Of a DNA stretch of 8,018 bases, positions 1 through 5,261 are shown piece by piece. Every line of letters begins with the position of its first letter. Position 1 is the first letter of the stretch. Source of the DNA: a bacterium. Lineage in GTDB: Bacteria; Babelota; Babeliae; Babelales; RVW-14. Made by a program: the position numbers and the translations under genes. Under the pieces are notes generated by a model, which ran no database searches, was not told where the DNA came from, and saw only the letters and a program-made list of their open reading frames with translations. The stretch spans positions 1-8,018 of the forward strand of contig JAUIHA010000029.1 of the NCBI GenBank assembly GCA_030432505.1, given 5' to 3'.

Positions 1-1436
1 AAGACACTGATTATCATTATGTTTCTGCTGGTGATGGTCGTGTGTGGTGTACTAAGGGCGTCAACGGTGATAACTATAATATTTGGACACGTAGTGGCGT
101 ATCTGAAAGCAATCCAACTGGAACTAAATGGAACCAATTGTCTGGCAGTACCCGTGAAGTAGAAGTTGTTCGCGGTGGTCATGGCTTGCTAATTGACAGG
201 AGCTCGCTCCTATGGTTTGTTCCTGCAGGTGAAGGTAAAAATACCAAAGCATGGAAAAAATTAGGCACAGGTTGGCACGATGTTTCTGGGGGCGAAAATG
301 GAGAAATTTGGGGTCTTCAAGAAAAATCGATTACCGAAGTTGAATTAGCACAAATTAAAAACCATGACTTTGTTGAGCTTTACAAAGATGCACTTGTGAT
401 GTTTGCGCATGCTGCGTCACGTGCACCAATTGCAGATGAAGCAGAAGAGTTTGCTAACGAGGCTCTTGGTAAGTATGTAAGTGATGCGAAGCCTAAGGAG
501 AGTACTCGTCCTGCAACAGCTCCTGAGCCTTACGATCATCACGAAGTGGTTTTTGCTCAAAAAGGTAAAGATGCTCGAACAAAAAATGGTTGCAACATTT
601 TCTCATTACACTCAGTAAGTAAGCCTGAAAATATTGGGGCACTTGAGTATGGTGAGATCATTGAAATTCGTGCTCATAAAGCTGAAGCAGGTGGTCAAGA
701 AACTGAGCTTTATGAAGATGAAGAACGAATTCTTATTGCAACGCCGCTGACTCGTTGGGCGACAGATCCTACCATTGATGCTGCAAAACAAGCTGAAGCA
801 AAAGAGCAATGGAGAGATACGTTACTTGTAACTCGTGCATTCTTAAAAGCTATTAAAGATAAGCGTTATGAAAAAGCGGCTCACTTTAAACTGGTCAGTC
901 CTGAAGGCAAAACTGGTGCAGTTACAGAAGGTGATGTTTTTCACCTTGTAAGTGTTGCGCATGGTGATGAATTCAGACTTTGGACGCATGAAAACTATCG
1001 TACAACATGGGAAGTGAGCGAACTTCTTGCGGTCAAGGGTGACCCTTGGGGTGGAGAAAAACGCTTTAATGCAAACAGTAAAATGCACTTCCAAATAGTT
1101 CGCGAATCTTCTCTTGATGCTAAAGGAATCGAAGAGTTCAAAGATTCTAAGGGCGATAAGGAAGCATATGTTGAGAAGCGTCAGGCGCGAATTATTGAAG
1201 AGAAGGCGAAGGAACTTGCTGAAATAGCTGCACTTGAAGGTAAAGAAAAGCAAGAAAAACTGAAAGAAGAATGGGCTAAGTATCAAGAGGCTCGTAAAGC
1301 GTTTACGCAAGAGAAACAACGCTTACAAAAAGAGAGACGCAGATTTAAAAATAGAAAACGCAGAAAAAAAGTAAAGAAAGGTAAAAAACGCAAAAAGCGT
1401 AAAAAACGTAGAAAGAAGGCAATAAGCCGCTTCTAG
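1..1436 (+). CDS. Tectonin/MIR-like coiled-coil protein with polybasic C-terminal tail (5' partial)
   Basis: The reading frame is open from base 3 to the TAG at 1434-1436 and has no convincing start. The GTG at 42 lies inside a tectonin-like repeat (VSAGDGRVW), so the gene begins upstream of the window. Residue numbers here count the GTG codon as 1. Residues 1-93 hold tectonin-like beta-propeller repeats, with the pattern 'HDVSGGENGEIWGL' near 79-92. Residues 100-150 are helical. Residues 165-355 look like degenerate MIR/beta-trefoil segments (EYGEIIEIRAHK at 202; EGDVFHLVSVAHGDEFRLWTH at 296). Residues 360-430 form a charged coiled coil. Residues 430-464 are a tail with 26 Lys/Arg in 35 residues, ending in ISRF. 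The protein is probably exported, by analogy with its two neighbours, but any signal peptide is off-window. Binding of sugars, lipids or host surfaces fits these folds but is inference. Domain order differs from the next gene, where MIR comes first and tectonin last. Confidence 0.85.
   Translation, partial: DTDYHYVSAGDGRVWCTKGVNGDNYNIWTRSGVSESNPTGTKWNQLSGSTREVEVVRGGHGLLIDRSSLLWFVPAGEGKNTKAWKKLGTGWHDVSGGENGEIWGLQEKSITEVELAQIKNHDFVELYKDALVMFAHAASRAPIADEAEEFANEALGKYVSDAKPKESTRPATAPEPYDHHEVVFAQKGKDARTKNGCNIFSLHSVSKPENIGALEYGEIIEIRAHKAEAGGQETELYEDEERILIATPLTRWATDPTIDAAKQAEAKEQWRDTLLVTRAFLKAIKDKRYEKAAHFKLVSPEGKTGAVTEGDVFHLVSVAHGDEFRLWTHENYRTTWEVSELLAVKGDPWGGEKRFNANSKMHFQIVRESSLDAKGIEEFKDSKGDKEAYVEKRQARIIEEKAKELAEIAALEGKEKQEKLKEEWAKYQEARKAFTQEKQRLQKERRRFKNRKRRKKVKKGKKRKKRKKRRKKAISRF
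1395..1415 (+). repeat. 21-bp tail repeat, copy 1
   Basis: These 21 bases are identical to 3773-3793 and encode part of the Lys/Arg tail of the first gene. The core is GCGTAAAAAACGTAG. The match lies in low-complexity AAA/CGT codons, so it may reflect shared codon choice rather than recent copying. Confidence 0.6.
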
Positions 1437-1463
1437 TTTGCAAAATTTAATGTGAGGTTTACG

Positions 1464-1491
1464 GGGCTGTCTGAAAAGGCAGCCCTTTTTT
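1464..1491 (+). terminator. Intrinsic terminator of the first tectonin/MIR gene
   Basis: A 9-bp stem has arms GGGCTGTCT (1464-1472) and AGGCAGCCC (1477-1485), including one G-U pair. It closes on a GAAA tetraloop and is followed directly by six T (1486-1491). It lies 28 bases after the TAG and before the next promoter, so the first gene is probably transcribed separately from the following pair. Confidence 0.88.
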
Positions 1492-1507
1492 GTTCTCACG
1501 AATAAAC

Positions 1508-1538
1508 TTGACCTGTTGTTATGGCAAAGTGGTATAGT
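1508..1538 (+). promoter_or_regulatory. Probable sigma70-type promoter with extended -10
   Basis: TTGACC at 1508-1513 resembles a -35 box (5 of 6). TATAGT at 1533-1538 resembles a -10 box (5 of 6) and is preceded by TG at 1530-1531, giving an extended -10 (TGG-TATAGT). The 19-base spacer is long for a standard promoter, which the extended -10 may offset. The start would fall near 1545, leaving a leader of about 44 bases before the ATG at 1589. It sits just after a terminator and is the only good promoter seen for the two downstream genes. Confidence 0.55.
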
Positions 1539-1577
1539 GGACCAAGATTATTGAATAATTCTCGTTGGAAAATTCTT

Positions 1578-1586
1578 AAAGGAGAG
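1578..1586 (+). promoter_or_regulatory. Ribosome binding site fixing the start at 1589
   Basis: AAAGGAGAG ends two bases before the ATG, with its GGAG core (1581-1584) four bases upstream. This is a strong SD sequence. It supports the ATG at 1589, which is also the start that opens a classical signal peptide. Confidence 0.75.
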
Positions 1587-1588
1587 AG

Positions 1589-3868
1589 ATGAGAGTTGCG
1601 AAACGTAGTATAAAATTTTTATTATTGATGTCTTTAGTGGCAGTTTTTTTTTCGCAGACAGCAATAGCGTTTATCAATGGTGATCAGACGGTAACATATG
1701 GTAGTGTCATTCGTTTGCGCCATAAGAAAAGTAATCGTAGACTTGAATCAAAAAGTGAGGTTTACCCACATTGGCGTACACGTGGTCGCGTTGCGGTGTA
1801 TGTTACGGGGCAACAAGGTGAATGGCAATACTGGGTAATTAAGGGGCCACATAGTGGTGATCGTTGGAATTGTCAGCTTGGTCAGCCGGTAAAAAAAGGA
1901 GACCAAATTCGTTTAGAAAACCTTAAAAAGAAAGAGAATCTTCATAGCTGGGGACTACAAAGTTATCCGCCAGAACATTATACGGTGATACCTAACGGAA
2001 AAAATGGTATTGGAGATTACAATGACTCATGGCGAGTAAAATGGGTTTCTGATGGTTCTCGTGGTGTCGTGCTCAATGGATCAGCTATCACATTACAGCA
2101 CGTTCGGCATGGTCGCTTTCTCCATTCAGGTATTCACTGGTTTAAAGATGAAGGACGTTTTGAAGTAACAGCTTATACAAAACAAGATGAAAACTCTCAT
2201 TGGGTTGTAGAACTTGTACACAGTCCTGCACAAAACAATATTACAAAAGATGCATGGCAGGCAGATCGAGGTTCCGTTCTTGAGTACAATAAGCCAATTT
2301 GGATAGATCCAGTAAGTACTGGTGATGAAAATTTTCAAGCAAGTCCGCCTAAAGGTGTGTCTAAAAAACCTGGTCATGAATTAGAGCTTTATTGGAACAA
2401 TCGACGTCTTTGGACACATGATGGTAGTAGACATGATGAGAAAAGAACCCATAAAGAGCCGCATCGTCATGAGGAGTTGCTTGGTGGTCCGTGGTCTGAC
2501 GGTCGTTGTAAAGGACAATCAAGTTGGTTTATGATCCAAAATGTTGATAATCCATCACAACAAGGTGCTGTTCAGTATGGTCAGAAAATTAAGATTCTTT
2601 CACTTGCTCGGTCTAATAGATTATTGAGCCCGTTTAAAACATGGTGGTCATTTCGTCCAAGTAGATGGGGTGCAGCGCATGATGAAATTGTTGTGTCGCA
2701 TCCAGATCTTGGGTCGGTGAAAACAAATCAAGGTCATTTTGTTATTGAGGCAGTTATGCCGGGTGTTGGTGGGAATATTCACCAGCATGATGTTGTACAA
2801 ATAAGAAATTTAGCTCGCAATAAGCGTGTGCTGTGGTTACATCTTGATAGCCGTTTTGGTAGTGGTCATAGTGAAATTTTGGGTAACAATAATGATGATC
2901 CATGGGCGGTAAAACACTGGCCAAAAAATCATCGTAACAATATTTGGCATCGATTTCGTTTTCACCATGTCCGTAAAGACTGGGTTCCTTCATGGGCGCA
3001 GGCGGATTATGACAAAGTCGGTGAAGAAATAGCGGAATTTTTAGGGCTTGAGCTAGCAAAGAGAAAAGCAGAAGAAGAGGCTAAGCGTCGTCAAGAGGCT
3101 GAAGCTCGCCGTAAAAAAGCTGAAGAGGAAGTACGCAAGCTTAAGCAAGAACTTCAACGAACAAAAGATGATGAGAAGCGTAAACTTCAAGAGGCTGAAG
3201 CGCTTCGTAAACGCCTTGTTGCAGAAGCTGCACGACGTGGTCCAGCAGAGAAAGCAAAAGTGCAAAAAGAAATGGACGAATATGTTAACAATGTTCAAAA
3301 CCAAATAGATAAAGATCAATCAGATGCACTCAAAGCGCTACAAGAGTCGATGAAAAAAATGCAAGAAGATAACGCGAAAAAGGTTCTTGCACTTCAGCAA
3401 CAGCTGCTTGATGTACAAGAACGTATGTCAATGCCAATTGGTTTTGTAAAAGTGCAGGGTGCTGCTAGCCAAGTTGCGCTAGGCAGAAAGAAAGTTTTGA
3501 TTGGTGAAAAGCGCGTTGCGACACCATTTGCATGGGGTATTGATACTGCAGGAAAACTGATGCAATGGAATCCTCAGGCGCAGTTTCAAAATCCGTGGTA
3601 CGTACATGAAGCGGTTGATGAAGATGATAGTCCTATTGATAAGTTTAAGTCAGTTGCAATTGGAAACGATGGTGCAACGTATGCAGTTGCAGCAGATGGA
3701 CAAGTATACCGTTACAACTGGCCAGGAGAAGATCAAACTCCAGAGCCTCGTAAGGTAAGAAGAAAACGTAAGAAGCGTAAAAAACGTAGAAAGCGTAGAC
3801 GTCGAAGAAAGAGAAAAAAAAGAAGACGTAAAAAAAGACGTCGTACAAAGCGTGCAGCTAAACGGTAG
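1589..3868 (+). CDS. Secreted MIR-repeat / coiled-coil / tectonin protein with polybasic tail
   Basis: The 759-residue protein starts with a Sec signal peptide: basic n-region, hydrophobic core about 9-22, and likely cleavage at A25-I-A27|F28. MIR-like segments follow: YGSVIRLRHKKSNRRLES (37-54), NGSAITLQHVRHGRFLHSG (163-181), VQYGQKIKILSLARSNRLLS (328-347) and HDVVQIRNLARNKRVLWLHLD (400-420). Each starts with the strand-turn-strand typical of MIR domains, as in SDF2 and protein O-mannosyltransferases. W-rich ends such as 'SHWVVE' and 'DDPWAVKHW' fit the fold. Residues 275-294 contain five His. A long charged coiled coil spans about 478-615. Residues 617-711 carry tectonin-like units (FAWGIDTAGKLMQW; FKSVAIGNDGATYAVAADGQVYRY). 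Residues 721-759 contain 35 Lys/Arg in 39. No catalytic motif is visible, so a binding or scaffold role outside the cytoplasm is the best inference. It is probably co-transcribed with the gene 6 bp downstream. MIR assignment is by eye; tectonin is somewhat less certain. Confidence 0.9.
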   Translation: MRVAKRSIKFLLLMSLVAVFFSQTAIAFINGDQTVTYGSVIRLRHKKSNRRLESKSEVYPHWRTRGRVAVYVTGQQGEWQYWVIKGPHSGDRWNCQLGQPVKKGDQIRLENLKKKENLHSWGLQSYPPEHYTVIPNGKNGIGDYNDSWRVKWVSDGSRGVVLNGSAITLQHVRHGRFLHSGIHWFKDEGRFEVTAYTKQDENSHWVVELVHSPAQNNITKDAWQADRGSVLEYNKPIWIDPVSTGDENFQASPPKGVSKKPGHELELYWNNRRLWTHDGSRHDEKRTHKEPHRHEELLGGPWSDGRCKGQSSWFMIQNVDNPSQQGAVQYGQKIKILSLARSNRLLSPFKTWWSFRPSRWGAAHDEIVVSHPDLGSVKTNQGHFVIEAVMPGVGGNIHQHDVVQIRNLARNKRVLWLHLDSRFGSGHSEILGNNNDDPWAVKHWPKNHRNNIWHRFRFHHVRKDWVPSWAQADYDKVGEEIAEFLGLELAKRKAEEEAKRRQEAEARRKKAEEEVRKLKQELQRTKDDEKRKLQEAEALRKRLVAEAARRGPAEKAKVQKEMDEYVNNVQNQIDKDQSDALKALQESMKKMQEDNAKKVLALQQQLLDVQERMSMPIGFVKVQGAASQVALGRKKVLIGEKRVATPFAWGIDTAGKLMQWNPQAQFQNPWYVHEAVDEDDSPIDKFKSVAIGNDGATYAVAADGQVYRYNWPGEDQTPEPRKVRRKRKKRKKRRKRRRRRKRKKRRRKKRRRTKRAAKR
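3773..3793 (+). repeat. 21-bp tail repeat, copy 2
   Basis: This is the second copy of the 21-base identity, in the Lys/Arg tail of the MIR protein. It is read in the same codon phase as copy 1 (KRKKRRK-type sequence). Identity stops at both edges. Confidence 0.6.
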
Positions 3869-3874
3869 GGGGAG
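3867..3874 (+). promoter_or_regulatory. Purine-rich RBS with ambiguous start (3875 or 3878)
   Basis: AGGGGGAG begins inside the TAG of the upstream gene and touches the ATG at 3875. A second ATG follows immediately at 3878 and is better spaced from the SD-like run. The two starts differ by one Met. The arrangement suggests translation is coupled to the upstream gene. Confidence 0.55.
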
Positions 3875-4576
3875 ATGATGATAAAGAAAAAGATAACAGC
3901 AAGTTTTTTATGTGCATTACTTATTTCACCGGCATTTCTTATAAGTGAAGAAGGTGCAAAAAAGAAAAAAGCCGTACAATGGAAACCTCAGCCAGTACCT
4001 GAAGATGTTGAAGTTGGAAACTGGACGCCGATTACTGATGAAGATCAAGCTGATTTGCAGTTTAAAAAGATATCAGTTGGTACAAAAAATCACGTGTGGG
4101 GAGTGAGTACCGATGATGTTATCTATAAGCTTCTTGGAAGTCGCTGGATTGAAAAAGGCGAGGGAATTGATGTTGCTGTTGGGCGTGATGGAACAGTGAT
4201 TTCAATTGATGCAGAGTACAATGTTTTTAAGTTTGAGCGTGGAGAGTGGGAACCGTTTGCTGGTGTTAAGCTTACACAGGTGAGTGTTGGTGGTGATGGT
4301 CTTATGTGGGGGACCTACAAACAAGGGGAAGAGTTCTACTCATATCGTTTTGTTAATGGTGTATGGCAGCCGGTACAAAATCAAAAAGGAGAAGCGGGCT
4401 CTGGCTTCAAGCATGTTTCTGTTAATGCACAGGGAATAGTTTTTGCCATTGATGATGAGGGCAATATTCATCGTCGAGACATAGACCGGGTTAAAAAAGC
4501 CCGAAAACGTAGAAGACGCAAAAAACGTAAGAAGAAGAGAAAGAGAAGAAGACCTAAAATTATTTCTAGATTCTAA
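3875..4576 (+). CDS. Secreted tectonin-repeat protein with polybasic tail ending ISRF
   Basis: The protein has 233 residues (232 if the ATG at 3878 is used). The N-terminus has an MIKKK n-region and a hydrophobic stretch at about 8-23, a likely Sec signal peptide. The cleavage site is unclear (after A20 or S24), and there is no proper lipobox at C13. After a Lys/Pro-rich linker, residues 48-204 form about four tectonin-like beta-propeller units. Typical pieces are FKKISVGTKNHVWGVSTDD (63-81), IDVAVGRDGTVISIDAEYNVFKF (98-120), LTQVSVGGDGLMWGTY (133-148) and FKHVSVNAQGIVFAIDDEG (178-196). Each has the V-G-x-x-G-x-x-W/V/I core of tectonin/tachylectin repeats. Residues 205-233 are a tail with 22 Lys/Arg in 29, ending IISRF. 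It is the simplest of the three relatives, a propeller plus tail without MIR or coiled coil. It lies 6 bp after the preceding gene and is almost certainly in the same transcript. The ligand is unknown; carbohydrate or lipid binding is known for some tectonins. Confidence 0.9.
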   Translation: MMIKKKITASFLCALLISPAFLISEEGAKKKKAVQWKPQPVPEDVEVGNWTPITDEDQADLQFKKISVGTKNHVWGVSTDDVIYKLLGSRWIEKGEGIDVAVGRDGTVISIDAEYNVFKFERGEWEPFAGVKLTQVSVGGDGLMWGTYKQGEEFYSYRFVNGVWQPVQNQKGEAGSGFKHVSVNAQGIVFAIDDEGNIHRRDIDRVKKARKRRRRKKRKKKRKRRRPKIISRF

Positions 4577-4580
4577 CCAG

Positions 4581-4606
4581 AAAAGGGCTCAAGTGAGCCC
4601 TTTTTT
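4581..4606. terminator. Shared bidirectional intrinsic terminator
   Basis: The perfect 6-bp stem has arms GGGCTC (4585-4590) and GAGCCC (4595-4600) with a 4-base loop. It is flanked by AAAA (4581-4584) on the left and TTTTTT (4601-4606) on the right. On the + strand it ends the tectonin pair 8 bases after the TAA. On the - strand the U-tract is only four bases, so termination there may be weaker. The hairpin overlaps the last codons and TGA stop of the - strand gene. Confidence 0.82.
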
Positions 4607-5188
4607 AATATAAGCAAAATTAAATTCTATCTTCTGTGTTTGTTTGTTTTGGGTGATGAAAACATGAGCTAGCTGAGCACTCTTAGGAATACTATTTTTA
4701 CCATCAACTATTGTTGCCCGATAGAGGTAATAGGGGCGAGATTCTCTTTCATTGCAACGCAGAATAATGCCTAAAATTTCATCTCTGACTGAAGGGGACT
4801 TTTTCTTTGTTAGGGCAAAATTATAACCAAAGAATAGTTGGAGAGTTTTATAACTTTTCTTTTCATTGTTGCTCATATCATAAAAAGATAGGCAAATAAT
4901 TACTTCAGGAAGCTTACTGTTATGCTGTATTCGCTTATAAGAAGTGCCATAATGAAGGGCGTATTCAAGTATTTTGGGATGTAAATTCCTACAAATTCTA
5001 GATGCTCGCTCACTATAGTCGATAATATTTGCAAGGGTATAGTGCTGCATAAAAAAAGCATTATTAGCTCTGTCTGGGTTTGGAAGTTCAAAGTAATAGC
5101 CATTTCTTTGGACAACGGGGAGTTGGCATATCACTGAGTAACATGTTGTTATCAATAAGCATTGGAATAAGAAGCAAAATTTTTTCAC
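4589..5188 (-). CDS. Small secreted protein of unknown function
   Basis: The protein has 199 residues. I do not recognise the family. It opens with MKKFCFLFQCLLITTCYSV, a Lys n-region plus hydrophobic core, which points to a Sec signal peptide. Neither C16 (preceded by ITT) nor C21 (preceded by SVI) is a standard lipobox. The mature part is a soluble alpha/beta-like chain without transmembrane segments. It includes an amphipathic stretch at about 53-80 and beta-like strands near 95-125 and 152-192. The start is a GTG at 5186-5188 with no clear SD. No ATG or TTG lies between it and the in-frame stop at 5216-5218, and the signal peptide supports this GTG. The gene lies 73 bp after priA and could be read with it or from its own promoter. 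Its TGA lies inside the terminator hairpin, so the final Gly-Leu-Thr is encoded by the stem and loop. A periplasmic or secreted place is inferred. Confidence 0.75.
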   Translation of the reverse strand: MKKFCFLFQCLLITTCYSVICQLPVVQRNGYYFELPNPDRANNAFFMQHYTLANIIDYSERASRICRNLHPKILEYALHYGTSYKRIQHNSKLPEVIICLSFYDMSNNEKKSYKTLQLFFGYNFALTKKKSPSVRDEILGIILRCNERESRPYYLYRATIVDGKNSIPKSAQLAHVFITQNKQTQKIEFNFAYIKKGLT

Positions 5189-5229
5189 AGATGGTCGCTT
5201 TTTAAAGGTGTTAATTTATAAGGATAGCT

Positions 5230-5258
5230 ATTTTGATAAATTTTTTCTTATTCGTCAA
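5230..5258 (-). promoter_or_regulatory. Candidate promoter for the small secreted protein
   Basis: On the - strand, TTGACG (5258-5253) matches a -35 box in 5 of 6 bases. CAAAAT (5235-5230) follows after exactly 17 bases as a weak -10 (4 of 6). It lies in the only gap between priA and the secreted-protein gene. The AT-rich context makes a chance match quite possible. Confidence 0.35.
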
Positions 5259-5261
5259 AAC

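Noticed and set aside
843..1319. Open frame on the - strand opposite the coiled-coil part of gene 1 (158 codons, Phe/Leu-rich)
   Set aside because: It is the antisense of Lys/Glu-rich codons, which naturally gives long Phe/Leu/Ser frames. It has no RBS or family resemblance, and the + strand frame is clearly coding.
1330..1436. Polybasic tail as a histone-like DNA-binding domain of a cytoplasmic protein
   Set aside because: The sister proteins have Sec signal peptides and extracellular-type repeats, so a cytoplasmic chromosomal role is less likely. It is not fully excluded, since this gene's N-terminus is outside the window.
2754..3059. A 101-codon - strand frame inside the MIR protein, and similar ones at 2126-2377, 4900-5115 and 6263-6541
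   Set aside because: All lie fully inside better-supported genes in other frames, with no SD and no recognisable domain.
3053..3848. Hydrophobic - strand open frames (3053-3319 and 3645-3848) that look like membrane proteins
   Set aside because: They mirror the coiled coil and the Lys/Arg tail of the MIR protein. The apparent hydrophobicity comes from reading AAG/GAA/CGT codons on the opposite strand.
5125..5142. Lipobox for the small secreted protein at C16 or C21
   Set aside because: The residues before them (ITT and SVI) do not fit [LVI][ASTVI][GAS]C, so a plain signal peptide is the safer call.
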